This document shows, piece after piece, positions 1 through 9,613 of a stretch of 64,000 bases of DNA. Numbering within the stretch: the stretch's first letter is position 1; every line of letters starts with the position of its first letter. The notes under the pieces are model-generated. The model had not been told where the DNA came from. It searched no databases and saw nothing but the letters and a program-made list of their open reading frames with translations. The DNA comes from Anaerococcus lactolyticus ATCC 51172 (lineage in GTDB: Bacteria; Bacillota; Clostridia; Tissierellales; Peptoniphilaceae), in contig NZ_GG666044.1 in NCBI RefSeq assembly GCF_000156575.1, forward strand, positions 126,480 to 190,479. Direction: 5' to 3'. Both the position numbers and the translations under genes were made by a program.

Positions 1-788
1 CTGACTCCTGATTTTGATGGGATGCCTACGTTCATTAGGTATTTGCCAGAATTTTCATACATACCACAAGATGACATTTGGCTTACAATTATGGATACAA
101 TTGATTCTGGAATTAGGTCTTTGGTTTCATATAGGCCGTAGCCTTTATTGGCTAGGATGGCTCCAAAATGTGATAGGTCTACTACATTTGTACCTATGGA
201 GCATGACCTTATATAAAGGTCTAAAACCTCGCTTGGGTCTTCATCAAAAATTCCCTTAGATTTTAGGTAATAGGCTATGGCCTTGTTCCTATCAGATGTT
301 TCCATCTCTGACTTATAGATATCTTCCATAAGCCTTGCCTTGTCTGTGCCTGATATCATCTTATAAAAATCTAAAATTCTTTGGAATTTATCATCCACAT
401 CCCTTCCCCTAATCATAGATGATGTTGTAATCGCACCTGCATTTATAAAGGGGTTGGCTGGTTTATCCGTAATTGGAACAAGGGAATTAAATTCAAATTT
501 GGTTGGCTCGCTTCCGACCTTAGAATAAACTTCTTCTATGGTGTTGTCATGGAGGGCAAGCAAAAGATCTAGGATTTTTGATATGGATTGAACGGAAAAT
601 TCCTTGTCGATGTCTCCATAGCTATATGTGTCCCCACTTGTAGATGTGATAGAAAGGGCAAAAGTGTCAGGCTCTACATTCAAAAGTTCCGGTATATACG
701 AAGCCACTTCCCCCTGACCAATAAACTTCTCACTCTTCCTAATGGACTGCCTTATTCTCCTATCAATTTCATTTCTATCAAAAAACAT
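1..788 (-). CDS. glsA: Glutaminase A, 3' end outside the window
   Basis: Hydrolyses L-glutamine to glutamate and ammonia in the cytoplasm. Translating the minus strand from the ATG at 788 gives a beta-lactamase-fold glutaminase: the catalytic S-x-x-K is in QSISK (Ser68/Lys71), followed by NPFINAGAI near residue 116 and a VGIPSKSGVS stretch at the window edge, all typical of the family. The start is supported by AGGAG nine bases upstream (797-802 region). About 262 codons are present; the family is usually about 300 residues, so roughly the last 40-45 are missing. It is transcribed divergently from the HD hydrolase at 886. Confidence 0.9.
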   Translation of the reverse strand, partial: MFFDRNEIDRRIRQSIRKSEKFIGQGEVASYIPELLNVEPDTFALSITSTSGDTYSYGDIDKEFSVQSISKILDLLLALHDNTIEEVYSKVGSEPTKFEFNSLVPITDKPANPFINAGAITTSSMIRGRDVDDKFQRILDFYKMISGTDKARLMEDIYKSEMETSDRNKAIAYYLKSKGIFDEDPSEVLDLYIRSCSIGTNVVDLSHFGAILANKGYGLYETKDLIPESIVSIIVSQMSSCGMYENSGKYLMNVGIPSKSGV

Positions 789-885
789 AAAGTCATACTC
801 CTAAATTTTATTATCTACTAACCTTAATGTACTTTAATAGGATAAGTGATACAATATAAGTAGGAATTAAAATTAGGAGAAAACC

Positions 886-1476
886 ATGAGAGTTATAGAT
901 ATATTAGAAAATGAAAGATGGATTAGAAAATATGATTTTTACCAAGATTTCATGAAGTCTACCTATTATGAGAGTCTAATCGATTCTTACAAAAGATTAA
1001 ACCAAAAAATTCTTTTTAAATCCCATGTCCACGGCCCAGCCCATATTGAAAGGGTGATTTTTTTCGTCCACCTCTTGGCTTTTTACAACAAACTCGATTT
1101 TTATGACCTAGATGTTTTAAGAAATGCCGCAAGCCTCCACGATACTAGAAGGCGAGATGATTCCTATGATCCTGGCCATGGTCCGAGAGCAGCTGTTGAA
1201 TCTATTGGCTATTCATACGCTAGAGATGAAGATAAAAAAATAATCCAAGCCGTAATTGCCGCCCATTCTCCAGAAGATGAGGCCATGGATAAGATTATAA
1301 AAAATTTCATAGGTCCAGAAGATGATTTTGCCAGGACTAAATTTTTGGCAGAACTTTTTAAGGATGCAGATGCCCTTGATAGGGTGAGAATTAACCACCT
1401 GGACCCAAGGTATTTGAGAAATTCTTTCTCTAAAGACTTAGTTGAGTTTTCCTACGACCTCTACAAGCACTTTTAG
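886..1476 (+). CDS. HD-domain phosphohydrolase
   Basis: A 196-residue soluble protein with the metal-binding pattern of the HD superfamily: His47/His49/His53 in the HVHGPAHIERV segment, the His85-Asp86 doublet in ASLHDTRRR, a further His in DPGHG, and an Asp in the FKDADALDRVR helix near residue 165. HD proteins hydrolyse phosphate esters of nucleotides or second messengers; the substrate cannot be read from sequence. AGGAG lies just before the ATG. It is followed after about 50 bases by the NlpC/P60 gene and may share its transcript. Confidence 0.8.
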   Translation: MRVIDILENERWIRKYDFYQDFMKSTYYESLIDSYKRLNQKILFKSHVHGPAHIERVIFFVHLLAFYNKLDFYDLDVLRNAASLHDTRRRDDSYDPGHGPRAAVESIGYSYARDEDKKIIQAVIAAHSPEDEAMDKIIKNFIGPEDDFARTKFLAELFKDADALDRVRINHLDPRYLRNSFSKDLVEFSYDLYKHF

Positions 1477-1530
1477 CTATTGACTTATTTGTAGAAAAAA
1501 TATAAAATTAAAGTGTATAAGGAGAATTAT

Positions 1531-2694
1531 ATGCTGAAAAGATCAAAGGCATATCTCGCTGGCCTTGTTTTGGGCCTAGGACTCTTCTTTCCAAAAACTT
1601 CTTTAGCAGATTCTGTTATGATAAATAAGGAAGTAGCTGATTCTGCTAGCTTCTATACAGAAGAAAATGGAAGACTCAATCCTAGTGCAAACATTGATAC
1701 TACCGACCTATACAATATGGTTAGCGAGGATGATAATTTTTATAAAATCGAATATAAGGGAAAGATTGGCTATGTCGATAAAAATAATTTTTACAAGCTA
1801 AACCACACCAGCCTTGTAAGTGATTGTGAAATTAAAAAAGATCCGACTGACGAAGCTGATAACCTTACTTCCTATAAGTTAAAAAAAGGAACTAAGGTTA
1901 CAATCCTTGAATTTATAAATGTAGATGACTTTGTGAAAGTTTCCTATGAACAAGATCGTTTTGACAATAAATTTATAAACCTAGCTGATAGGGTCAAAAA
2001 AGCCCGTCAAGGTTTTGTCGAAACCTTAACCCTAGATCCTGTTCCTGTCGAAACCATTGGCAGGGATGGCAAAAGTCCAACTACAATCACAGTTGACGAC
2101 GAAGTTGCAAATGCAAAAGAGAAAATTGGCTACATACATTTTAAGGACCTAGCCCTTGCCCACAGGGACCAAGATGTCATTGATAAGCTCTATAATTATT
2201 ACCATTTGCTAAATGCATCTATGACCTATAGGCAGACACCTAGTTTTGAAAATGGTCCGGTTTATAACCTATATCCTGGCGAAACTTACGAAGCTACTAG
2301 CAAGTTGCCACAAATTACAGTCCACATGACAGGCTCACAAACTGGAATTGACCTTTATTCCTATGCTGTGAAATTTTTAGGCAACCCATATGTATTTGGT
2401 GGCGAAGACCTCTATAATGGAATCGACTGTTCAGGTTTCACCATGAGAGTCTACCAAACAATCGGAATTGGCCTTCCACACTTTGCCCAAAGCCAGCAAA
2501 GATATGGTATAGAAGTACCATTTGGCCAAGAAAAAGCAGGAGACTTGGTATTCTTTGGTAGTAGCCTAGATAATATCACCCACGTTGGTATAGCTGATGG
2601 CTACGGCAATATGGTCCATGCCTCATCTCCAAGAGTCGGCATAATCATAAGCCCAATCAGAAATCCAATCTCAATTAAAAGAATAGTAAATTAA
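1531..2694 (+). CDS. Secreted SH3 / NlpC-P60 cell-wall hydrolase
   Basis: Predicted exported peptidoglycan endopeptidase of 387 residues. A signal peptide (lysine/arginine start, hydrophobic core, end near SLADS) is followed by SH3b-like segments (about 45-130) and a C-terminal NlpC/P60 domain from about residue 275. The catalytic set is visible: Cys300 in DCSGF, His351 in HVGIADG and His363 in MVHASS. I place the start at the ATG at 1531 rather than the in-frame GTG at 1513, because AAGGAG at 1518-1524 sits about seven bases upstream of it. A strong terminator follows. Confidence 0.85.
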   Translation: MLKRSKAYLAGLVLGLGLFFPKTSLADSVMINKEVADSASFYTEENGRLNPSANIDTTDLYNMVSEDDNFYKIEYKGKIGYVDKNNFYKLNHTSLVSDCEIKKDPTDEADNLTSYKLKKGTKVTILEFINVDDFVKVSYEQDRFDNKFINLADRVKKARQGFVETLTLDPVPVETIGRDGKSPTTITVDDEVANAKEKIGYIHFKDLALAHRDQDVIDKLYNYYHLLNASMTYRQTPSFENGPVYNLYPGETYEATSKLPQITVHMTGSQTGIDLYSYAVKFLGNPYVFGGEDLYNGIDCSGFTMRVYQTIGIGLPHFAQSQQRYGIEVPFGQEKAGDLVFFGSSLDNITHVGIADGYGNMVHASSPRVGIIISPIRNPISIKRIVN

Positions 2695-2736
2695 AAAAAT
2701 TGCTGAACTCGACTTACCGAGCCAGCAATTTTTTTA
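2693..2736. terminator. Bidirectional terminator
   Basis: An inverted repeat (TTGCTG..CTCG / CGAG..CAGCAA) has an A-run on its left and a T-run on its right. It can end transcription of the convergent NlpC/P60 gene (+) and the DUF1002 gene (-), whose TAA lies inside the T-run. Confidence 0.8.
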
Positions 2737-3741
2737 GTTATTTGAAGAATCACTATCCTTACTGAATACTTTGATTATTGAATTTACTACATCTTTTAAG
2801 AAATTAATAACCTTATCCAAAAGGCCGGAGTCCTTGGCGTCTTTGGCTATTTTTTCAAAATTTTCCTTATTATCCTTGGCAAATTTGTCTATAGATTCTT
2901 TGTTATCTTCATAAAATTTCCCTGCCTTGCCACCGATGTCTTTAGCAAGTTTAAAAAGATTGTCCCTTACTTCTGGGTTGGTGATGCCTGAAAGGTCTTG
3001 GTAGGACTTAAAATAAGTTATCAAGCTATTTAAATTTTCATCTGAGAGAACATCTTTCATGTCAACATTTTCTAGCGCATTTAAAACAAACACTAATATT
3101 TTATCTTCTGGTGCAGTTTGGCCATTTTTTTCCTTATAATCAGCGAGTTTTTCTTTAACTTCAATCACAGCCCTATCAAGCTTCTTGCTATCAAAATTAG
3201 GGTTGGATTCATTTTCTTTTGACACTTCGATTACAGTTTTCAATTCCTTTTGTGCTGTTTTTGTCCTTTGTGGGTCAAGCTTTGTGCCGTGAAGCTCTTC
3301 TGACTTATAAACTCCGACTAGGGCAGATTCTCCTGTAACAGGTTTTGGACTTGCTACAAAAATCTCTGCATCAGTTAGACCTGCAGTTATGGCTGCATTT
3401 GTGTATTGGGCTTCGGTGATTTGGTTGATATTGCCTGGTGTCTTTATCATAACTCTGATTCCAGATCCCTTTTCGAGCCTTTTTACAACTATAGATGAAA
3501 TCATATTTGAATCACTTGTTCCATAGCCTAAATATTTTTCAAGGTCAGCTCCATTTACAGTTCCAACATTAAAATCTTCTGAATTAATCTCCACTGCATT
3601 GTCTACAATTTTTCTTTGTTGGTCATTTAAGGCCACACCATAGATGACATCATCTTTATCTTTGTCAAAACCTACTGCATAGGCGACATTTGATAAAATT
3701 ATTGAAAAGCTTAATACTAAGCCAAAAATTTTCTTTTTCAT
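2734..3741 (-). CDS. DUF1002 family secreted protein
   Basis: A 335-residue exported protein with a signal peptide ending near AYAVG. The segment from about 35 to 170 follows the DUF1002 pattern: a V..G..LNDQQRK start, a vNGADLEKYLGYG segment, a Gly-rich GSGIRVMI strand, an N-Q-I-T-x-A-Q-Y-x-N-A-A-I-T-A-G motif, then VASPKPVTGESALVGVYKS. The C-terminal half is charged and helical with Lys/Asp/Asn-rich repeats, ending in a short hydrophobic amphipathic stretch. The function of the family is unknown. Its ATG overlaps the TGA of mrp by four bases (ATGA), so translation is probably coupled. Confidence 0.75.
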   Translation of the reverse strand: MKKKIFGLVLSFSIILSNVAYAVGFDKDKDDVIYGVALNDQQRKIVDNAVEINSEDFNVGTVNGADLEKYLGYGTSDSNMISSIVVKRLEKGSGIRVMIKTPGNINQITEAQYTNAAITAGLTDAEIFVASPKPVTGESALVGVYKSEELHGTKLDPQRTKTAQKELKTVIEVSKENESNPNFDSKKLDRAVIEVKEKLADYKEKNGQTAPEDKILVFVLNALENVDMKDVLSDENLNSLITYFKSYQDLSGITNPEVRDNLFKLAKDIGGKAGKFYEDNKESIDKFAKDNKENFEKIAKDAKDSGLLDKVINFLKDVVNSIIKVFSKDSDSSNN

Positions 3742-4532
3742 TTTTTAAGTCCTTCTATTTTTTCTAAAATTGGGTTTAGGAGGTCATTGTTAATATCACA
3801 CGCCTTTCCCTCATCGATTTTTGCTGCCACACTTGGGTCGATTGGAAGTTTTACTATGGTATCTACTCCGTATTTTTCTGCAACACCTTCTATATTAGAT
3901 TCGCCAAAAATTGCATGCTTGCTACCACAATCTGGACATTCATAATAGGACATATTTTCAACTATGCCTATGATATTTTTGCCCATCATCTTTGCCATTT
4001 TTAGAGATTTTTCTACAACCATTTCCACAAGACCTTGAGGAGTGGCCACAGCTACGACCCCGTCAATTGGTAGGGATTGGAAAACTGTTAGTGGCACATC
4101 TGCAGTTCCTGGTGGCATATCAACTACAAGATAGTCAATTTTTCCCCAGTCTACATCAGTATAAAATTGTTTGATTACACCAGTGACTATAGATGCCCTC
4201 CATACAACTGGGTCAGTCTTATTTGGGATAATCATATTAGTAGAAATAAGTTTTATTCCATTTTTAGCTACAGCTGGGTTTATTATGCCATTTGCTGTTG
4301 CCATCACAGGCTCATCTATACCAAAGGCTTCTGCTATTGATGGGCCAGTTATGTCTGCATCGAATACTCCTACTTCGTAGCCCTTGTTTTTTAGGCCAAC
4401 AGCAAGCTGGCTTGCAATAGATGATTTTCCTACTCCTCCCTTGCCACTCATAACTGCGATAATCTTACCGATTTGAGTGCCTGGTTGGGTTTCTATTTTA
4501 AATTTATCGAAATTTGGTGTTTTGTTAGTCAT
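3738..4532 (-). CDS. Mrp/NBP35-family P-loop ATPase (Fe-S carrier)
   Basis: Cytosolic scaffold/carrier that binds and transfers iron-sulfur clusters, by analogy with ApbC/Mrp. The deviant Walker A GKGGVGKS is at residues 30-37, followed by the FDADITGPS switch, VVDMPPGTAD (Walker B region) and a CPDCG motif near residue 200 that in this family bridges the cluster at the dimer interface. Length (264) is typical of Mrp without the N-terminal DUF59 domain. It is the first gene of a two-gene operon with the DUF1002 protein, an unusual partner. Confidence 0.88.
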   Translation of the reverse strand: MTNKTPNFDKFKIETQPGTQIGKIIAVMSGKGGVGKSSIASQLAVGLKNKGYEVGVFDADITGPSIAEAFGIDEPVMATANGIINPAVAKNGIKLISTNMIIPNKTDPVVWRASIVTGVIKQFYTDVDWGKIDYLVVDMPPGTADVPLTVFQSLPIDGVVAVATPQGLVEMVVEKSLKMAKMMGKNIIGIVENMSYYECPDCGSKHAIFGESNIEGVAEKYGVDTIVKLPIDPSVAAKIDEGKACDINNDLLNPILEKIEGLKK

Positions 4533-4672
4533 AAATTCTCCTTCTTATCAACTTCATGTCTTAATTATATTGGTTGTGAGTTAAATTTCCATTAAAATAT
4601 TTGTAAGCTTGGATCTTCTTGATATTTAATTATTAATATTTTTCCAAATTTTTAAATATTTTCCCAAACAAC

Positions 4673-4701
4673 TTGACAAAAAATTACTTATGATGTAACA
4701 T
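4673..4701 (+). promoter_or_regulatory. Promoter of the Lys T-box leader
   Basis: A perfect -35 TTGACA (4673-4678) is followed after 17 bases by TAACAT (4696-4701) with an upstream TG-like extension. Transcription would start near 4708, just ahead of T-box stem I. Confidence 0.7.
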
Positions 4702-4705
4702 AATC

Positions 4706-4964
4706 GAAAGACGAAGAAGAGACGAGTAACTAAAGAAATAGATTTAAGAGAGTCCCTGTTGGTGCGATGGGATATCGAAAGCTTTGGCGAATAAAGACTC
4801 GGAGTCTTCTCGGGGATATTTGATCCGGGAACGAGTTTTGCACGTTATAGCAAAGGAGTATGATTGTACTTTCAGAGGTGTATTTTGTGAAAAATACATG
4901 AATTAAGGTGGTAACGCGATTTTCGCCCTTATTATCCAGCAATGGATAGTAAGGGCTTTTTTAA
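4706..4964 (+). promoter_or_regulatory. T-box leader, predicted lysine-specific (AAA)
   Basis: The conserved T-box core AAGGTGGTAACGCG (4905-4918) is followed by a rho-independent terminator at 4925-4962. Stem I shows the AGTA loop-E element (4725-4728), the distal GGTG, and the 3' side of the specifier loop GAA-T-AAA-GA-CTC (4789-4800). The base stem GAG/CTC and the upper stem ACTAAAG/CTTTGGC directly flank AGTA and GAA. The same layout in the ileS leader reads ATC and in the met leader ATG, so AAA (Lys) is the predicted specifier. It controls the ABC importer downstream. The specifier is inference from the internal alignment; the T-box itself is clear. Confidence 0.88.
4925..4962 (+). terminator. 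T-box attenuator terminator
   Basis: GCCCTTA..TATCC / GGATA..TAAGGGC hairpin followed by a run of T, placed between the T-box core and the importer gene at 5000, as expected for transcription attenuation. Confidence 0.85.
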
Positions 4965-4999
4965 TTCTACAATCAAATATATTTTAAGAAAGGAATATT

Positions 5000-6574
5000 A
5001 TGAAAAGACTTGTTAATTTACTGCTTGCAATTATTCTCTTATTTCCAATAGGTAATACATACGCAAGTGAAGACGTACTTAGGGTTGGTATGGAGGTAAA
5101 CTACGCTCCTTACAACTTCTCAGAGACAAATGATTCAAACGGAGGCGTGCCTGTAGCTAATTCACCAGGAGAGTTTGCCAACGGCTACGATGTAAGATTT
5201 GCAAAAAACATCGCTGATAAGCTCGGCAAAAAGCTAGAAATTTATAAAATTGAATGGGACGGACTTATACCTGCCCTAACCAGTGGCAAGATTGATGCCA
5301 TCCTTGCAGGTATGAGCCCAACAGATGAAAGACGTGAGCAAATCGACTTTTCCCTTCCTTATTACAGGGCAAAGATGGTCGTAGTTGTACCAAAAAATTC
5401 TAAATATATAAATGCTAAGTCAATAAACGACTTTAAGGGAGCAAAGATTACAGGCCAGCTTGGTACCTTCCACGCAGATGTGGTTGACCAGATGGAGGAC
5501 GTAGATAAACAAGAACCTATGGATTCCTTCCCAACTATGATTGCTGCAACAAACGCTGGCACCCTTGATGGTTATGTTTCTGAAGAAGCTGGTGCAGAAT
5601 CTGCTATTTCTTCAAATCCAAACCTCACTTATATAAAATTTGACGATGCCCATAACTTTAAAACTTCTGATTCTGATACAACAATTGCAGTTGGTCTTGC
5701 CAAAGGTTCACCAATGACAGAAGAGATTAACAATTACCTAAAAGATCTTGACATAGACAAGGTCCAAGATGAAATCATGACTGAGATGGTAGCTATAACT
5801 ACCAAGGATGAAGCGCCAAAATCTTTCATCACAGAAGTAAAAGATATTTGGAACAAATACTCCTCCCTCTTCCTAAAGGGTGTTGTTAATACCTTATTTA
5901 TAGCCATTTTATCAACCATTTTAGGTTTTATAATCGGTCTACTTGTAGCTATTATTAGAAGAATAGATGTAAATAAGAAGACAAATCCAATCGGATTTTA
6001 CTTCCACAAACTTGTAAATATCTTGCTTTCAGTTTATGTAGAAGTATTTAGGGGCACCCCAATGATGGTTCAATCCGTAATCATCTTCTACGGCTTAAAG
6101 CAATATTTCGACATCGACCTATCAACCATGTTTGCAGCGATTTTAATCGTTTCAATAAACACTGGTGCTTACCTTTCAGAGGTTGTCCGTGGTGGTATAA
6201 ATGCGGTCGATAGTGGACAATTTGAAGCTTGTAAGGCAATTGGCCTTACCAACTGGCAGGCTATGACTGGTATCATCCTTCCACAAACTATTAAAACCAT
6301 CCTTCCATCTCTTGGAAATGAGTTTGTTATTAATATCAAGGATACATCAGTTCTTAACGTAATCTCTGTTACAGAATTATTCTTCATGTCTAAGTCTATT
6401 GCAGGATCAACCTACCAATATTTCCCAACCTACCTAATCACAGCAGTAATTTACCTAGTTCTAACCTTTACTATTACTAGACTATTACTACTAATAGAAA
6501 GAAGATTTAATGATAGGGACTTTATCTTAGAATCATCAACAGGAGCGATAAATGTTAATACTCAAAGTAAATAA
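5000..6574 (+). CDS. Amino-acid ABC transporter, fused substrate-binding and permease protein
   Basis: A 524-residue fusion. The signal peptide (ending near TYAS) leads into a periplasmic-type solute-binding domain (about 25-275; [43 protein letters not shown]), then a HisM/GlnP-type permease (about 285-510) with several membrane segments and the EAA-like loop [21 protein letters not shown]. In Gram-positives such fusions display the receptor on the outer face of the membrane. The gene overlaps the ATPase by 23 bases. The T-box upstream predicts uptake of lysine; the family alone would only say polar amino acid. Confidence 0.9.
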   Translation: MKRLVNLLLAIILLFPIGNTYASEDVLRVGMEVNYAPYNFSETNDSNGGVPVANSPGEFANGYDVRFAKNIADKLGKKLEIYKIEWDGLIPALTSGKIDAILAGMSPTDERREQIDFSLPYYRAKMVVVVPKNSKYINAKSINDFKGAKITGQLGTFHADVVDQMEDVDKQEPMDSFPTMIAATNAGTLDGYVSEEAGAESAISSNPNLTYIKFDDAHNFKTSDSDTTIAVGLAKGSPMTEEINNYLKDLDIDKVQDEIMTEMVAITTKDEAPKSFITEVKDIWNKYSSLFLKGVVNTLFIAILSTILGFIIGLLVAIIRRIDVNKKTNPIGFYFHKLVNILLSVYVEVFRGTPMMVQSVIIFYGLKQYFDIDLSTMFAAILIVSINTGAYLSEVVRGGINAVDSGQFEACKAIGLTNWQAMTGIILPQTIKTILPSLGNEFVINIKDTSVLNVISVTELFFMSKSIAGSTYQYFPTYLITAVIYLVLTFTITRLLLLIERRFNDRDFILESSTGAINVNTQSK

Positions 6575-7286
6575 TTTAGAAAAAAAATTCGGGGACAACC
6601 TAGTCCTAAAAGATATAAATATGGAAGTTGAAAAGGGCGAAGTAGTTACAATCATTGGCTCATCAGGTTCTGGTAAATCTACACTTCTTCGTTGCCTAAA
6701 CCTCCTAGAGGAACCAACCAGTGGAGAAATCATCTATGAAGGCGACAACATCCTAGACCATTCCTTCGATAGGAGAAAATATAGGTCCAAGGTTGGCATG
6801 GTTTTCCAAAACTTTAACCTCTTTGCCAACAAAAACATCCTAGAAAATTGTATGGTTGGGCAAGAAAAAGTCCTTGGCAGATCCAAGGAAGAAGCCAAGG
6901 CTACTGCCATGAAATACTTGGAATCTGTAGGCATGGCCCAATATATAAATGCTAAACCAAGCCAAATATCAGGTGGTCAACAGCAAAGAGTTGCCATAGC
7001 CCGCGCCCTTTGCATGGACCCAGATGTCCTTTTATTCGACGAGCCAACAAGTGCTCTTGACCCAGAAACAGTCGGCGAAGTTCTTGACGTTATGACCTCT
7101 CTTGCCAAATCAGGCATGACCATGGTAGTTGTAACCCACGAGATGGATTTTGCAAGAGATGTATCTGATAGGGTACTTTTCATGGATAAGGGTATAATCT
7201 TAGAAAGCAGTTCTGCTAAAGATATGTTTGAAAACCCTAAACATGAAAGGATACAAGAATTCTTAAAGAGATTCTTAAACAACTAA
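6552..7286 (+). CDS. Amino-acid ABC transporter ATPase
   Basis: A 244-residue GlnQ/HisP-type ATPase. Walker [10 protein letters not shown] is near residue 37, the signature [14 protein letters not shown] near 139, and Walker [13 protein letters not shown] near 160, with an H-loop [14 protein letters not shown] precedes the ATG, which lies inside the end of the permease gene, so the two are translationally coupled. Together with the fused receptor/permease it forms a complete importer, predicted lysine-responsive from the leader. Confidence 0.93.
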   Translation: MLILKVNNLEKKFGDNLVLKDINMEVEKGEVVTIIGSSGSGKSTLLRCLNLLEEPTSGEIIYEGDNILDHSFDRRKYRSKVGMVFQNFNLFANKNILENCMVGQEKVLGRSKEEAKATAMKYLESVGMAQYINAKPSQISGGQQQRVAIARALCMDPDVLLFDEPTSALDPETVGEVLDVMTSLAKSGMTMVVVTHEMDFARDVSDRVLFMDKGIILESSSAKDMFENPKHERIQEFLKRFLNN

Positions 7287-7358
7287 TGACTAATATTACA
7301 AATTTTAAAATAGGAAATTTTCTAAATCCAACCTATAAAAAAAATTTAATAAAAAAAA

Positions 7359-7403
7359 TAAAAGTAGATAAGCTAGGAATTTTCCTTGCTTATCTACTTT
7401 TTG
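7359..7403 (+). terminator. Terminator after the amino-acid importer
   Basis: AAAGTAGATAAGC / GCTTATCTACTTTTT inverted repeat with a T-run on the plus strand, about 75 bases past the ATPase stop and just ahead of the murJ ribosome binding site. Confidence 0.8.
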
Positions 7404-7442
7404 TTGAGATTTTTAGCTTTTTTATTAAGCTTGGAGGCTACT

Positions 7443-8942
7443 ATGAATAACACCCTCATTCTCATGGTCCTAAACCTCATAGGCAAGCTCTTTTCTTTTT
7501 TCAGAGAAATGGTCTTTTCCTACTTTTATGGGACAGGTGCCATCACAGATGCCTTTAATACATCGACTACCGCAGCGACTTTGATTTTCTCTGTAATAAC
7601 CTACGCCCTATCAAAGACTTATATCCCTACTTTTTCAAAAATAAGTAAGGAAAGGGGCGAAGCAGAGGGAGATGCCTTTACCAATAAGCTATTAAACTTC
7701 TCCCTATTTTTGTGCACTGTAATTATGATCTTAGGTCTTCTCTTTGCACTTTTTATAGTAAAGATGTTTGCCATTGGCTATGACGGAGAAAAGCTTAAAA
7801 TCGCTTCACTTTTCATGAGAGCAGTGATTTTAACAATGTATCCAAATATTTACGCAGCTATCTTTTCATCATATTTACAAATCAAGGGCGATTTCATAAC
7901 TCCAGCCTTTCCCCTACTTATCTTAAATATAATTTTGGGAATCACCGTTGCGTTTTCAAAGGGAAATATTTACATCATGGCAGGAGGAATTTTCCTAGCC
8001 TACTTCATCCAATTTGCAGTTTTCCCAAAAAGAATCAAGGAAACTGGTTTTAAGAGAAAAAGAGCCAAGGCAAAAATCGATGAAGACATCAGGACTTTGA
8101 TCAAATTATCAATCCCTACCATCTTTTCCATGGCTGCAGTTTATATTTCAACAATAGTTGACCAGTCCTTTGCTTCTATTGTTGCCAATGACGGGGGTGT
8201 GTCAGTTATAAACTATTCTTTAAAAATTTTAAGAATAGTCTCATCAACCTTTATCGTGCCCTTCCAAATCACAGCCTATCCCCTTATAGGAAAACTCGCT
8301 GCTGAAGGCAAGTTTGATGAAGTGAAAAATATCACCTCAAAGACCTTGGTTAAGATTATGATATTGTTTATCCCATCTCTTGTAGGACTCATGGTTTTAT
8401 CAAGGCCAATAATTTCCTTCGTCTATATGCGTGGAGCCTTTGGTTACGATGACATGGTGAGGACTGCTGATGTGCTTTTTTATTACACCATCTACCTCAT
8501 AGGACCAGCTGTTGCGGACCTCTTGTACCTATCATTTTTCTCGGTACAAAATACTAAAATCCCAACTATCATCTCCTTTATACAACTTTGTGTAAACGTG
8601 TTTTTGGACTATGCCCTAAACGGAAAATACGGCCTAGTAGGTCTTGCCCTTGCCACAACTCTAAGTCAATTTGTTCTTGTAGGACTCGCCATAATCATGT
8701 ATAGGAAATATTTTGGCAAATTAAACCACGCCTACATCATTAAAAATATTGGAAAAATTGCTATAGGGGGACTTGCCCTCGGATTTGTGACAAATTATAC
8801 CTATAAGCTAAGGCCATCAAACTCCTGGCTTCTAGTTACAATCCTTTGTGGAGCCATAGTTTACCTAGCGATAATTTTCGCCCTAAAAGTAGACGGTGCG
8901 GATGAATTGAAAGAAAAGTTTTTAAAGAAAATAAAAAGATGA
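7443..8942 (+). CDS. murJ: Lipid II flippase MurJ (MviN family)
   Basis: A 499-residue polytopic membrane protein expected to have 14 helices. It moves lipid-linked peptidoglycan precursor across the membrane. MviN features include the N-terminal NLIGKLFSFFREMVFSYFYG with GTGAITDAF, SKTYIPTFSK, and later IVPFQITAYPLIGKLAAEG and the hydrophobic C-terminal half. The start is the ATG at 7443 with GGAGG six bases upstream; the upstream open frame runs through the preceding terminator and is not part of the protein. It stands alone and ends in its own terminator. Confidence 0.9.
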   Translation: MNNTLILMVLNLIGKLFSFFREMVFSYFYGTGAITDAFNTSTTAATLIFSVITYALSKTYIPTFSKISKERGEAEGDAFTNKLLNFSLFLCTVIMILGLLFALFIVKMFAIGYDGEKLKIASLFMRAVILTMYPNIYAAIFSSYLQIKGDFITPAFPLLILNIILGITVAFSKGNIYIMAGGIFLAYFIQFAVFPKRIKETGFKRKRAKAKIDEDIRTLIKLSIPTIFSMAAVYISTIVDQSFASIVANDGGVSVINYSLKILRIVSSTFIVPFQITAYPLIGKLAAEGKFDEVKNITSKTLVKIMILFIPSLVGLMVLSRPIISFVYMRGAFGYDDMVRTADVLFYYTIYLIGPAVADLLYLSFFSVQNTKIPTIISFIQLCVNVFLDYALNGKYGLVGLALATTLSQFVLVGLAIIMYRKYFGKLNHAYIIKNIGKIAIGGLALGFVTNYTYKLRPSNSWLLVTILCGAIVYLAIIFALKVDGADELKEKFLKKIKR

Positions 8943-8964
8943 GAAATAATTATTAGAATAATGA

Positions 8965-9002
8965 CAAACGCCTAGTACTTGATTAAATACTAGGCGTTTT
9001 GG
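8965..9002 (+). terminator. Terminator after murJ
   Basis: AAACGCCTAGTA / TACTAGGCGTTTT hairpin with a T-rich tail, 25 bases after the murJ stop. Confidence 0.85.
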
Positions 9003-9067
9003 TTTTAAATTTATTTTTGAATTTGGTTTTGAATTTGGTTTTGAATTTGGTTTTGAATTTGGTTTCT
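8998..9067. repeat. 12-bp tandem repeat
   Basis: About five head-to-tail copies of TTTGGTTTTGAA, the first degenerate, directly after the murJ terminator and directly before the 182-bp repeats. It is free of plausible coding signals. Confidence 0.85.
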
Positions 9068-9595
9068 ATAAAATATCCCGATGCAAACACAAAATCACCC
9101 GACAAAGGCGACTATGGAGACCTCTCGTCGCTTCGCTCACTCGAGGTGGGTGTCACCTGCCATGTCGAGCATCGCGAGACATCTCCATAGTTCTCTACAT
9201 GAATGGTTCCGTCTATACATCGTTAACACCTTAATCAAAATTATTTCTAAAACAATATCCCGGTGCAAACACAACCCCCCCGACAAAGGCGACTATGGAG
9301 ACCTCTTGTCGCTTCGCTCACTCGAGGTGGGTGTCACCTGCCATGTCGAGCATCGCGAGACATCTCCATAGTTCTCTACATGAAGGGTTCCGTCTATACA
9401 TCGTTAACACCTTAATCAAAATCATTTCTAAAACAATATCCCGGTGCAAATACAAAATTCCCCAGAACAAAGGCGACTATGGAGACCTCTCGTCGCTTCG
9501 CTCACTCGTGGTGGGTGTCACCTGCCATGTCGAGCATCGCGAGACATCTCCATAGTTCTCTACATGAATGGTTCCGTCTATACATCGTTAACACC
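9066..9595. repeat. Three tandem copies of a ~182-bp REP-like element
   Basis: Units begin near 9072, 9254 and 9435 (periods 182 and 181) and differ by a few substitutions. Each carries a large imperfect palindrome bounded by CTATGGAGA and TCTCCATAG, with a GC-rich centre unlike the AT-rich surroundings, followed by a conserved tail (TTCTCTACATGAA..CATCGTTAACACC). Open frames across it give the peptide CHVEHRETSP, a pattern well known from spurious frames in REP-like repeats, so no protein is called here. Confidence 0.88.
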
Positions 9596-9613
9596 TATAT
9601 CTGGCCCTATGCA

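Noticed and set aside
4730..4942. 70-codon minus-strand frame
   Set aside because: It is antisense to the Lys T-box leader.
9066..9595. CRISPR array
   Set aside because: Unit of 182 bp, three copies, no spacers and no cas genes.
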